Assembly: GCF_020253525.1 (NCBI RefSeq)
Contig: NZ_JADCBK010000101.1
Location: forward strand, 1-42,290
DNA length: 42,290 nt
From: Aquidulcibacter sp.
GTDB lineage: Bacteria; Pseudomonadota; Alphaproteobacteria; Caulobacterales; Aquidulcibacteraceae
Direction of reading: 5' to 3'
The position numbers were made by a program, and so were the translations under genes. How positions within the stretch are numbered: position 1 is the stretch's first letter; every line of letters starts with the position of its first letter. The notes beneath the pieces are model-generated. The model saw only the letters and a program-made list of their open reading frames with translations, had not been told where the DNA came from and did not search any database. Below, one piece after another: positions 8,344 through 16,552 of the stretch.

Positions 8344-8825
8344 CCCGCACCAAGCCATCGACACTGACTGACGCCCGCCGTGGCGCGCGTTTAGCTGCGG
8401 TTCAAGCGCTCTATCAAATGGAAATGTCCGGCGGTGGCGTGAAATCGACCGTGCGCGAATATCTCGATCATCGTTTGGGCGAAGATAGCGAGACCGGGCC
8501 ACTTGAGACTGCCGACGCCGATTTCTTTCGCGCGCTGGTTGAAGGCGTCGTGGCAGAACAAGCCTTAATCGATGCGTCGATCAAAACGCGCTTGGCTAAG
8601 GGCTGGAGGCTAGAGCGGATTGATTCGATCGTGCGGGCGGCCGTGCGGGCGGCCACTTTCGAATTGTTACGCCGCGGCGATGTGCCGGTAGCTGTCGTTA
8701 TTGATGAATATGTTGGCATTGTTAATGCCTTCTTTGACGGCCCGGAAGGTGGCTTTACCAATGGCTTGTTGGATCGCTTGGCCCGGGAGCTCAACGCCAA
8801 TGACTTGCGCCAGCTGACTTCGTGA
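8340..8825 (+). CDS. nusB: Transcription antitermination factor NusB
   Basis: This 161-residue all-helical RNA-binding factor acts with NusE in rRNA antitermination. Family features are ARRGARLAAVQALYQMEMSG at the N-terminus, ALVEGVVAEQALIDASIK, GWRLERIDSIVRAAVRAATF and the C-terminal VAVVIDEYVGIVNAFFDG with NGLLDRLAREL. I use the ATG at 8340, overlapping the ribH stop, instead of the longer frame from 8292, which would run far into ribH and has no support. ribH-nusB-thiL is a conserved proteobacterial order. Confidence 0.95.
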   Translation: MTRTKPSTLTDARRGARLAAVQALYQMEMSGGGVKSTVREYLDHRLGEDSETGPLETADADFFRALVEGVVAEQALIDASIKTRLAKGWRLERIDSIVRAAVRAATFELLRRGDVPVAVVIDEYVGIVNAFFDGPEGGFTNGLLDRLARELNANDLRQLTS

Positions 8826-8841
8826 GCCTTGGGTAAACGGG

Positions 8842-9843
8842 GTGGCACAGGCACCGTCAGAATTTGACCTGATCGCTCAGCTTTGGGCCCCTCTGGCGCG
8901 CGGCGCTGTGGGTGCCTTTGATCTTAAGGATGATGTGGCGCAATTGCCGGTTTCGCCCCATGGGCTGGTGGTGACCTGCGACCAGGTCATTGAAGGCACA
9001 CATTTTCTATCGTCCGATAGCCTTGATTGGGTGGCCAAGCGGTTGGTGCGGCGGAATTTGTCCGATCTGATCGCCAAGGGCTGCAAACCCATCGGCGCCT
9101 TTCTGGCTTTGGCTTGGCCACAGGGGCGACCGCAGGCGCAGGTGGCGGACTTTGCCAGAGGTTTGGGCGATGATTTGGCCGCCCTCTGTGGCAATTGTCC
9201 GCTTTTGGGTGGGGACACAAGCTCCACGGAAGGTCCCCTAGTTGCCAGCCTCACTTTGATCGGTACCCCGTTGGCCCTAAATGCAAGGCCTGTTTTGCGA
9301 ATGGGTGCCCAGCCCGGAGACGAGGTTTTTCTGACAGGGACCTTGGGCGACGCCTTTCTAGGCCTGCAAGTTCGGTTGGGCCACATGGAAGCAAGCCAGT
9401 TGACGCAAGCTGTCCAACTGGCCCTTGCGCCTAAACCACCGCCTTTAGCGACAGCAAATCTGGTCGCAACCTACGCCAAAGCCAGCATCGATGTTTCTGA
9501 CGGCTTGTTGGCAGATGCCGGTCATGTAGCGCTGACCTCCCATGTGTCTTTGGCCCTAGAACTCGATCATTTGCCGCTTTCAGACGAGGCAACAGCATGG
9601 CTTACACGGTCAAACGATCCTGTTGAGAGCCTGTTGGCGCTCGCAACTGGTGGAGATGATTATCAAACCTTGTTCTGCGCGGCACCAGAGCACGCCTCAG
9701 CCCTTACAGCCCATTTTCAGGCCATTGGCGTCCAACTCACCCAAATCGGTCGATGCTGCGAGGGGCAGGGCGTAGCGCTGACCTATCGCGAGCAAGCCAT
9801 TGTTTTGCCCAACCGCCGCGGGTGGCAGTTTAGCGACGCATAA
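8842..9843 (+). CDS. thiL: Thiamine-monophosphate kinase
   Basis: This 333-residue AIR-synthase-like kinase phosphorylates thiamine monophosphate to thiamine diphosphate. Motifs seen are KDDVAQL near the N-terminus, GLVVTCDQVIEGTHF, CPLLGGDTSSTEGPLVASLT, ASIDVSDGLLADAGHVA and TGGDDYQTLF, in the usual order. The start is a GTG at 8842 with a GGG-rich site upstream and a 16-base gap after nusB. It closes the glyA-to-thiL gene series. Its last 14 bases overlap the end of the convergent gene on the other strand. Confidence 0.93.
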   Translation: MAQAPSEFDLIAQLWAPLARGAVGAFDLKDDVAQLPVSPHGLVVTCDQVIEGTHFLSSDSLDWVAKRLVRRNLSDLIAKGCKPIGAFLALAWPQGRPQAQVADFARGLGDDLAALCGNCPLLGGDTSSTEGPLVASLTLIGTPLALNARPVLRMGAQPGDEVFLTGTLGDAFLGLQVRLGHMEASQLTQAVQLALAPKPPPLATANLVATYAKASIDVSDGLLADAGHVALTSHVSLALELDHLPLSDEATAWLTRSNDPVESLLALATGGDDYQTLFCAAPEHASALTAHFQAIGVQLTQIGRCCEGQGVALTYREQAIVLPNRRGWQFSDA

Positions 9844-10273
9844 AGGCAACTTGTTCAAGCGAGACGCGGGTTACGCGTAAGCCCGGTTTCAAGGACGTTA
9901 CGACTTGGGTCACAATCCGAACAATGGCGGCCTGATCAAACGTATTGGGCCCTTTGCCTTCAGGGATGGGATTACGACCCGTTGCACGCGTGATTCCATC
10001 GCGAACCAGGAAATGTTGTTCCCGCACAAAAGTCGCAGCGTTGAGATCAGACATGCGGATCTTTAGGGTTACAAATAGATAGTTCACCAACGCGCCATTG
10101 CGCGCGATTGGCAGAACGACATTGATTAATTCTGCCACCAGCGGCTCGCCCGCCTCTTCGGCCTTGCCTTCGGCGGCATTCGCACTTTCGGCGGCAAGCA
10201 ACGGGATCGCAACCGCAGCACTGGCAGCAGCCGCACTCAAAACAAGGGCAGATCGGCGTGTTGGATCAGACAT
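9830..10273 (-). CDS. Exported small protein with signal peptide, function unknown
   Basis: The 147-residue product opens with MSDPTRRSALVLSAAAASAA, continues through a hydrophobic run, and meets an alanine-rich likely cleavage site near residue 34. Twin arginines precede the hydrophobic stretch but lack the full Tat consensus, so Sec or Tat export are both possible. The mature part contains PLVAELINVVLPIARNGALV, NYLFVTLKIRM and a C-terminal half around VRIVTQVVTSLKPGLRVTRV. I do not recognise the family. The frame is open upstream to 10366, but the signal peptide fixes the start at 10273. It is convergent with thiL, overlapping by 14 bases, and divergent from hppA. Confidence 0.7.
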   Translation of the reverse strand: MSDPTRRSALVLSAAAASAAVAIPLLAAESANAAEGKAEEAGEPLVAELINVVLPIARNGALVNYLFVTLKIRMSDLNAATFVREQHFLVRDGITRATGRNPIPEGKGPNTFDQAAIVRIVTQVVTSLKPGLRVTRVSLEQVAFMRR

Positions 10274-10480
10274 GGCTTTTGTGTGCCATAGGAAAGTCGA
10301 CGAATGGTTAATGTACAGGCGGTTTTGCGGTTTACTGACAAGGATTTCGCGAAACCGACGCGGCACATTGCAAGCTGCGCAATCGCCCCCTAAAGAAGAA
10401 GGACCAATAAAGGGGGATCATCCGGAGAGTGGGAGACGAACTGCCACCACGGGTGAATCTGGAAACGAAAGAGGTACAAC

Positions 10481-12625
10481 ATGGACGTTAGCGTCATGAG
10501 TGTGGTCGCGGCCATTGGGGCCGGGGTCCTTGCGTTGATCTACGGCTTCATCACCGTTCAACAAGTTCTGAAAGCAAGCCCAGGTAGCGCCCGTATGCAA
10601 GAAATTGCTGCGGCGATTCAAGAGGGGGCAAATGCCTATCTCAACCGTCAATATACAACGATCGCCATTGTTGGCGTGGTGATTGCGGTTCTTCTCACGT
10701 TCCTATTCACAATCGAGACATCACTTGGCTTTGTGTTGGGTGCTGTTCTGTCTGGCCTTGCAGGCTATGTCGGGATGCTCGTATCGGTTCGCGCCAATGT
10801 TCGTACGACCGAGGCGTCGCGAAATAGCTTGGCAGCGGGTCTTTCCATGGCCTTCCGTGCCGGTGCTGTTACAGGCATGCTGGTGGCTGGTTTGGCCTTG
10901 ATCGGCGTTGCAGGCTATTATTACATTCTGACCCAAGTCCTTGGGCTAGAGCCAACCAGCCGCGAAGTCATCGACCCATTGGTTGCTTTGGGCTTTGGGG
11001 CTTCCTTGATTTCCATCTTTGCCCGTCTCGGTGGCGGTATCTTCACCAAGGGTGCAGACGTTGGCGGCGACATGGTCGGCAAGGTGGAAGCTGGCATTCC
11101 AGAAGATGACCCACGTAACCCAGCAACCATCGCAGACAATGTCGGCGACAATGTCGGCGATTGTGCAGGTATGGCTGCAGACTTGTTTGAAACCTATGCC
11201 GTGACTTTGGTTGCGACCATGGTCTTGGCGTCGATCTTCTTCAAGGAAGCCGGTGCCGCTGTCATGATGTCTCTGCCTTTGGCGATTGGGGCCATGGCGA
11301 TCGTAACCTCGATCATTGGCACCTATTTTGTCCGCTTGGGCAAAGACAACAACATCATGAATGCTTTGTATAAGGGCCTGATCGCGGCGGGGGTTCTCTC
11401 GGTTGCAGGTCTTTATGCAGTGGTTCAAGCCACGGTGACCCAGACCTATACGACCAGCGGTGGCGTAACGATTACTGCCATGAACCTGTTCTTCTCTGGC
11501 GTGATTGGTTTGGTTGTCACCGCAGCGATTGTGTGGGTCACCGAATATTACACGGGCACGGACTATCGTCCGGTGAAATCTGTGGCTCAGGCTTCGGTTT
11601 CTGGCCACGGCACCAACGTCATCCAAGGCTTGGCCGTGTCGATGGAAGCAACGGCTTTGCCAGCTTTGATCATTGTGGGCGGTATCTTAGCCACCTTCAA
11701 TTTGGCAGGCTTGTTCGGCATCGCCATTGCCACCACGACGATGTTGTCGGTTGCCGGTATCATCGTGGCTCTCGATGCGTTTGGCCCGGTGACGGATAAT
11801 GCCGGTGGTATTGCCGAAATGGCCAATTTGCCACCCGAAGTTCGCAAAACCACTGACGCATTGGATGCTGTTGGTAACACCACCAAAGCCGTGACCAAGG
11901 GCTATGCCATTGGTTCAGCGGGCCTAGGGGCACTGGTGTTGTTTGCGGCCTATACAGAAGACTTGAAATATTTCTCCAGCAATGCGGCTGAATATCCGTA
12001 TTTTGCTGGCGTAAACGTCAGCTTCGACCTCTCAAACCCCTATGTGGTTGTTGGTCTGTTGATTGGTGGTCTTCTGCCATATCTGTTCGGTGGCTGGTCG
12101 ATGACGGCCGTGGGCCGAGCAGCTGAAGCCGTGGTGCAAGAGGTACGTCGCCAGTTCCGTGAAATTCCTGGCATTATGGAAGGCACGGGCAAACCAGACT
12201 ATGGTCGGGCCGTCGACATTCTGACCAAAGCTGCGATCCGCGAAATGATCGTACCAAGCTTGCTGCCAGTTTTGTCGCCGATCGTTTTGTTCTTCGCCAT
12301 CAACATGATTGCCGGTAAAGCGCAGGCTTTGGCGGCAGTTGGTGCCATGCTCTTGGGCGTGATTGTGACGGGTCTGTTCGTCGCCATTTCCATGACATCG
12401 GGCGGCGGCGCTTGGGACAATGCCAAGAAGTCGTTTGAAGATGGCTTTGTGGACCGTGATGGCGTCAAGCACATGAAGGGGTCAGACGCCCACAAAGCGT
12501 CTGTCACTGGCGACACGGTTGGCGATCCATACAAGGATACCTCTGGTCCTGCGGTAAACCCCATGATCAAAATCACCAATATTGTGGCTCTGCTCTTATT
12601 GGCGGTTCTGGCGCATCAAGGCTAA
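10481..12625 (+). CDS. hppA: Membrane-bound proton-translocating pyrophosphatase, K+-independent type
   Basis: This 714-residue polytopic membrane enzyme couples pyrophosphate hydrolysis to H+ pumping. The substrate site is clear: [57 protein letters not shown], and later [16 protein letters not shown] and [14 protein letters not shown]. The type-defining segment reads [17 protein letters not shown] with K469 and T472. K+-dependent enzymes have alanine and glycine at these places, so this is the K+-independent proton-pumping class. A GAGG ribosome-binding site precedes the ATG, with a terminator just downstream. It is transcribed alone after a 207-base gap. Confidence 0.96.
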   Translation: MDVSVMSVVAAIGAGVLALIYGFITVQQVLKASPGSARMQEIAAAIQEGANAYLNRQYTTIAIVGVVIAVLLTFLFTIETSLGFVLGAVLSGLAGYVGMLVSVRANVRTTEASRNSLAAGLSMAFRAGAVTGMLVAGLALIGVAGYYYILTQVLGLEPTSREVIDPLVALGFGASLISIFARLGGGIFTKGADVGGDMVGKVEAGIPEDDPRNPATIADNVGDNVGDCAGMAADLFETYAVTLVATMVLASIFFKEAGAAVMMSLPLAIGAMAIVTSIIGTYFVRLGKDNNIMNALYKGLIAAGVLSVAGLYAVVQATVTQTYTTSGGVTITAMNLFFSGVIGLVVTAAIVWVTEYYTGTDYRPVKSVAQASVSGHGTNVIQGLAVSMEATALPALIIVGGILATFNLAGLFGIAIATTTMLSVAGIIVALDAFGPVTDNAGGIAEMANLPPEVRKTTDALDAVGNTTKAVTKGYAIGSAGLGALVLFAAYTEDLKYFSSNAAEYPYFAGVNVSFDLSNPYVVVGLLIGGLLPYLFGGWSMTAVGRAAEAVVQEVRRQFREIPGIMEGTGKPDYGRAVDILTKAAIREMIVPSLLPVLSPIVLFFAINMIAGKAQALAAVGAMLLGVIVTGLFVAISMTSGGGAWDNAKKSFEDGFVDRDGVKHMKGSDAHKASVTGDTVGDPYKDTSGPAVNPMIKITNIVALLLLAVLAHQG

Positions 12626-12647
12626 CGCGCGATCCATTCAAGCTTAG

Positions 12648-12677
12648 AAAGTCCCGGTCGCATGGCCGGGACTTTTT
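12648..12677 (+). terminator. Rho-independent terminator of hppA
   Basis: A stem pairing AAAGTCCCGGTC with GGCCGGGACTTT (one G-U pair) has a 4-base loop and runs into five T residues at 12673-12677. It lies 22 bases after the hppA stop. The A-rich 5' foot also gives it some two-way character. Confidence 0.88.
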
Positions 12678-12797
12678 GTTTGCCCTATTGAGAACCTAGA
12701 CCACGAGAAATAAACCGCCCCAAGCGCAGCAAGGCGCTTGGCCAAGCCGCAATGGTTAGTTAGGCTAAGTGAAACGAGCGAGGCGAGGAGAGTGATT

Positions 12798-14069
12798 GTG
12801 CGGAAAGGTCGGTGTTCGAATGAACCGAGCGCATGTGAGTTTGCCCGCCATCAATTAGACCTGCCTTATGCAGGACCCAATAGCGTTTGTTCGCGCTGTG
12901 GCAGTCCCCTAGCGCCAGTGGCTGACACAGCTGAGCCACAGGAGCCTCCGCCAACGCCGCAGGCAGAGCCACGCTTTCAGGCGCGATCTTATTCAAGACC
13001 TGAGCGTGAAAACGAAGGCGAGCTTGAAACCTATTCGGGCTTTAGCATCATGCAGTTTACGCGCTGGGTCGCAATTGCAGCTTTAGTCGTTCTGGTGGGT
13101 TTTATCGGTTGGCGGCTGTTTGGCCCGGCTCAAGATCCCAATGCAGCTGTTGATCCATCAGGGCTTTCGGCCTTGACCGAGGGTCTGGATATTGCGCAGA
13201 TTTCGCCGCCCGAAATGCGCCGTGTGAGTGTGGCAACCGAAGCGCGTGTCTCACCAGACCCTGCCAGCGCCGTGATTATGTTGTTGGCCCCTGATACCAT
13301 TCTTGATGTTACGGGGCAGATCCAAGTCGGCGGCTTAAACTGGTTGCGGATTACGCTTCCTACTGATCGCTCGCGCTCAGGATTTATTCGCGAAGATATG
13401 CTGGTGCCTTTGGGCGAGGGCGAAGCCGATTACTCAAGCCTTGATCCTTTGGCTGGCAATACAATCAACAGCTCGATTTTGCCGGTTGCCCCAGTCCAAA
13501 TCGGTGCAGACGCTTTGATTCAGCCGATGACTTATCAGATTGTCGGCCCACCAGCCTCAATTCATCAAAGCCCCGCTTTTGAAAGTTCGCAATTGGGCCA
13601 AGTGGGCAGTGGCGTGCTGGTTATGGTTGTCGCCCAACATATGTCGAACGGATTGCCTTGGCTGCAGGTTCAACTCACCAATGGCCGCACGGGCTGGATT
13701 TCGGGTAATTCTGCGGTTCGGGCCTCTCAAGGTCCGGCAAATGCCGCGGCAACAGCAGATGCAGCCGCTGCCATGGCAAGCACAACACCTGACGCGACGG
13801 CTCCAGCAGTATCTAAGGCCGAACCCGAAACGCCTTCTGGCCCCATGGCTGTTAGTGTGGGGACATTGATGCGGGTAGATACACCCACCGCCAGTTTGCG
13901 GGCAAGACCTGGCGCGACGGGCGATCCTGTCTTAGAAGTTCTTCCGACCGACACTTTAATGTCGGTTGAAGATGTGCGCATTGTTGCGGGCATGCCGTGG
14001 TATCAAGTGACGTCCCCCAAAGGCAATCAAGGTTGGTTGTCGGGGCGGTCTTTGGTTCCCAATCAGTAG
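12798..14069 (+). CDS. Zinc-ribbon membrane protein with three SH3-like domains
   Basis: The start at GTG 12798 is supported by GAGGAG at 12785-12790; the frame is open further upstream to 12738. The 423-residue product has a short N-terminal zinc ribbon (C6, C13, C31, C34), a Pro/Glu-rich linker, one membrane helix at about 88-108 ([19 protein letters not shown]), and a long outer region with three SH3b-type repeats near 141-205, 247-308 and 358-423. Each repeat ends in a W-L/Y-x-V/I strand and a G-F/W-I/L turn. SH3b domains usually bind peptidoglycan or proteins at the envelope. The next gene encodes a similar protein without the ribbon. Function unknown; a sensor or scaffold of the cell envelope is an inference. 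Confidence 0.75.
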   Translation: MRKGRCSNEPSACEFARHQLDLPYAGPNSVCSRCGSPLAPVADTAEPQEPPPTPQAEPRFQARSYSRPERENEGELETYSGFSIMQFTRWVAIAALVVLVGFIGWRLFGPAQDPNAAVDPSGLSALTEGLDIAQISPPEMRRVSVATEARVSPDPASAVIMLLAPDTILDVTGQIQVGGLNWLRITLPTDRSRSGFIREDMLVPLGEGEADYSSLDPLAGNTINSSILPVAPVQIGADALIQPMTYQIVGPPASIHQSPAFESSQLGQVGSGVLVMVVAQHMSNGLPWLQVQLTNGRTGWISGNSAVRASQGPANAAATADAAAAMASTTPDATAPAVSKAEPETPSGPMAVSVGTLMRVDTPTASLRARPGATGDPVLEVLPTDTLMSVEDVRIVAGMPWYQVTSPKGNQGWLSGRSLVPNQ

Positions 14070-14137
14070 GATTCAAGCTGTTGCTCTTGCGGGTCCACCC
14101 CCTGTTATGCGCTGCCAAGTCCTGATAAAGCACGAGC

Positions 14138-14160
14138 CAAAGGGGTGTGTCCGCCCTTTG
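14138..14160. repeat. Inverted repeat between the two SH3-domain genes
   Basis: CAAAGGG (14138-14144) and CCCTTTG (14154-14160) can form a 7-bp stem with a 9-base loop. No T-run follows. It sits in the 131-base gap between the two SH3b genes and may act as a weak terminator, an operator or a processing site. Confidence 0.4.
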
Positions 14161-14200
14161 TCCAAATCTGTCCCAATCTGTTGAAGTGAAAGCCAAGTGT

Positions 14201-15304
14201 ATGTTTTCTGAGGATAGCCAGTCAGCTCAAAACATGCGACCGCGCGGGGCACGGGGTGCAAGCCGTATCTTCTTGATCTTGGCAGCCATTGTTGTGGCTG
14301 CCTTGGTCATAGCGGGGGCCTTTTTCGGGTTTAAGACCCTGTTTGCTAACCAGCAGGCCGAGCTGCCGAACATCGAAGGGCCGCGATCCTACAGTGCTTT
14401 GGGGCGGACCGAGGTTCGCCGAGAACCTGCCTTGAGTGCGCCTGTCGCCATTGTGCTGAAAGAGGGCACCATTGTCTCAGCTCAAAGTGTTGGGGTGAAG
14501 TCTGGTGTCGAATGGCTCTCGCTGACCGCAGTCGATGGGGCGAGAGGTTTTGCCCCCAAAGCTTTGTTCCGGGAAATTCAGCCCAATAGCGGTTCCAACA
14601 AGATCAGTGGTGGGGTGCGCAATATTGTCACTTCCGCCCTGTTAAACCTGCGCGAAACCCCCTCCATGTCTGGCAAGATTGTCGGCACCGTCGACGGCGG
14701 CACGCGCCTTGTCTCCGACGGCTCGGTCGAGGCTGAGGGAGAGCTTTGGTTACGCATTCCCTTGGATGGCAACAATACGGTCTTTATTCTCCAGCGCTTC
14801 ACAACCGCTGACGATGATGCAGGCGGCAATGACGGCATTGGTGCCGATAATGCCACCGTGGGTGCTGTTGGTCGCGCGATCCAGATTGCCAATGTACAGG
14901 CAACCCCATTGCCGAATTCGCGGATTGTGCGCGCCCTACAGCCCGGTGAGGTGGTTCGCGTGATTGGGCAAACCAATTCTGGCGTTGCTTGGTACGTCTT
15001 GCGTCTCAATGATGGCAGTCAGGGTTTTGCGCCCAAAGCCGCGATCAGCATTGATGAGGGGGCGTCGCGCTGGGTTTATCCAGATGGAACAGAGGCCCCA
15101 GGTCCAAATGTACCACAAGGTCAGACTGAGCCGATTGATCCTGCGAGCTTGTTGAAAATGAACGGCACCAATGGCGGGGCTGAGGGGGCAGGGGGCGAGG
15201 CCGCTGGGTCGACGACGACGGCTGCAGAAGCTTCTGAAGGCGTTTTGCCTGTGACGCCAACAGCACCTGCCGCCACCCCGCAAGCTGCCGGCCCGCAGCC
15301 CTAA
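14201..15304 (+). CDS. Single-pass membrane protein with three SH3-like domains
   Basis: From ATG 14201 the protein has 367 residues. A short cytoplasmic N-terminus rich in Arg (MRPRGARGASR) precedes a membrane helix at about 23-45. Three SH3b-like repeats follow, recognisable by the pattern LNLRETP / GTIV..QSVGV / W-L-x-L / G-F-A-P-K. GARGFAPKALF and GSQGFAPKAAI close the first and third repeats. The C-terminal 80 residues are low-complexity Gly/Ala/Thr/Pro. Its architecture parallels the preceding gene, suggesting duplication or joint work at the envelope. The start is uncertain because the ribosome-binding site is weak; ATG 14234 is an alternative. Function unknown. Confidence 0.7.
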   Translation: MFSEDSQSAQNMRPRGARGASRIFLILAAIVVAALVIAGAFFGFKTLFANQQAELPNIEGPRSYSALGRTEVRREPALSAPVAIVLKEGTIVSAQSVGVKSGVEWLSLTAVDGARGFAPKALFREIQPNSGSNKISGGVRNIVTSALLNLRETPSMSGKIVGTVDGGTRLVSDGSVEAEGELWLRIPLDGNNTVFILQRFTTADDDAGGNDGIGADNATVGAVGRAIQIANVQATPLPNSRIVRALQPGEVVRVIGQTNSGVAWYVLRLNDGSQGFAPKAAISIDEGASRWVYPDGTEAPGPNVPQGQTEPIDPASLLKMNGTNGGAEGAGGEAAGSTTTAAEASEGVLPVTPTAPAATPQAAGPQP

Positions 15305-15315
15305 CGGGCAGCTTG
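15281..15315. repeat. Inverted repeat across the end of the second SH3-domain gene
   Basis: CAAGCTGCC (15281-15289) is complementary to GGCAGCTTG (15307-15315), a 9-bp stem with a GC-rich 17-base loop that spans the stop codon. It lies between convergent genes and may end transcription from one or both sides, but no T-run is present. Confidence 0.45.
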
Positions 15316-15336
15316 GCCCTCTGCTCTGGCGTACGG

Positions 15337-16290
15337 TCAGCCTTCCTCTACCCACAAGCGGATGAGATGGTGGGCGATGGCGACTGGGGGTGGCGCGCGC
15401 AATGTGACGCCATCACGCGTACAGCCGCCTTCTGACAATAATTGACGCGCCTCGTCTCGGCTATACCAAAGGGCTTGGGAGATTTCGTGGGTGTCGATGT
15501 TGAGCTCGAAACTTTCAACTTCGGCAATCAGGCCGATCATCAATTGAGACGGGAAGGGCCACGGTTGGTTGGCCACGATCCGCGCTTTCGTCATCTTCAC
15601 CCCAGCTTCTTCAAACAGCTCGCGGGCGCAGCCTTCCTCGATCGTCTCTCCAGGCTCGATAAAGCCCGCAAGGGCGGAGATATAGCCAGAACGAAACCCG
15701 ATGCCCCGGCCTAATAAGCATTGATCACCCTTAACCGCGAGCATGATCGCAACTGGGTCTGTGCGCGGAAAATGTTCGGTTTTGCAAGCCGGACACGCCC
15801 GCTTCCAACCCGCTTCGGCCATATGGGTGGCTTCACCGCAATTGGCACAAAAGCCATGACGGCTGTGCCAGTCCAGAATAGCCTTAGCAGTGCCCGCAAT
15901 CGCAAGGTCCGACATGTCCATTATTCCTGCGGCCATGCGCAAATCTTCTGCTTCGCCTAAACCCTGCAGTGGGCTGTCATCCAGATCAAACCGCGCCGGC
16001 AGCGCCGTTGCAAAGGTTGCCCGCCCATCTGGGTCTTGCCCCATTAAAACGGGTTCAGGGCTTGATTTGGGTAGAAAGGCGGACCGGCTGGCGCAGGCCA
16101 AGCGCAACAATTTGCGCGCACCTTTGGTTTGGCTATCAAGGCTTAAAATAGGCTTTCCATCCTGGATCAGGATAAGATCGGTGTCTGGATGGTTTAGAAG
16201 GCTTTCCGTCTTTTCAACATCGCGGCGCAGCGCGCTGGCGCGATCGAGGGGGAAGGCGGTGAAGGGGATGAAATGAGAAGACTGGGCCAT
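15337..16290 (-). CDS. nudC: NAD+ diphosphatase (NADH pyrophosphatase / deNADding Nudix hydrolase)
   Basis: The 317-residue protein has all the marks of NudC. A divergent N-terminal domain is followed by a zinc ribbon (FCANCGEATHMAE and ACPACKTEHFPR), the Nudix box GFIEPGETIEEG-CARELFEEAGV, and the NudC-specific array NQPWPFPSQLMIG just after it. The family cleaves NADH/NAD+ and can remove NAD caps from RNA. I start at the ATG at 16290 (MAQSSHFIPF), preceded by an AGGTG site. The longer frame to 16554 would run through the SRP RNA gene. It is convergent with the SH3-domain gene. Confidence 0.94.
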   Translation of the reverse strand: MAQSSHFIPFTAFPLDRASALRRDVEKTESLLNHPDTDLILIQDGKPILSLDSQTKGARKLLRLACASRSAFLPKSSPEPVLMGQDPDGRATFATALPARFDLDDSPLQGLGEAEDLRMAAGIMDMSDLAIAGTAKAILDWHSRHGFCANCGEATHMAEAGWKRACPACKTEHFPRTDPVAIMLAVKGDQCLLGRGIGFRSGYISALAGFIEPGETIEEGCARELFEEAGVKMTKARIVANQPWPFPSQLMIGLIAEVESFELNIDTHEISQALWYSRDEARQLLSEGGCTRDGVTLRAPPPVAIAHHLIRLWVEEG

Positions 16291-16412
16291 AGTTTGCACC
16301 TGAACTGGCCCGCCCATCTTGGTCAAGCACGATTTGTTGCGAACAGACACCTGCGACATCCACAGGATTGCCGCCATTAGCGCTTGAAACTCGCGGCCTG
16401 ACTTGCGATATG

Positions 16413-16516
16413 GGAGGCGGAGATCGGCGGTGGACATAGTCCTCGCCAATTCGGTCAGGTCCGGAAGGAAGCAGCCGCAACGAGTTTCGCTATGGGTCGC
16501 CGTTCGGTCTCCACCC
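16413..16516 (+). ncRNA. ffs: Signal recognition particle RNA (4.5S type)
   Basis: The universally conserved apical hairpin is present at 16453-16476: GGTCAGGTCCGGAAGGAAGC followed by AGCC. This includes the Ffh-binding bulge and the GGAA tetraloop. The flanks pair as a long rod: GGAG around 16413 with CTCC near 16509-16512, and CATAG (16435-16439) with CTATG (16490-16494). Ends are approximate. A possible promoter, TTGAAA (16384-16389) and GATATG (16407-16412), has a 17-base spacer. This RNA sits directly upstream of dnaX, a typical alphaproteobacterial location. It scaffolds Ffh and FtsY in co-translational membrane targeting. Confidence 0.9.
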
Positions 16517-16552
16517 TTGTATCTGTGCGCACCCACAGTTTGGAACCCCGAC

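Noticed and set aside
10274-10480. Possible riboswitch in the hppA leader
   Set aside because: The purine-rich leader has some local pairing but matched no riboswitch consensus I know.
10946-11626. 226-codon open frame on the minus strand inside hppA
   Set aside because: Shadow of the strongly biased hppA codons; Asp/His/Arg-rich without a fold.
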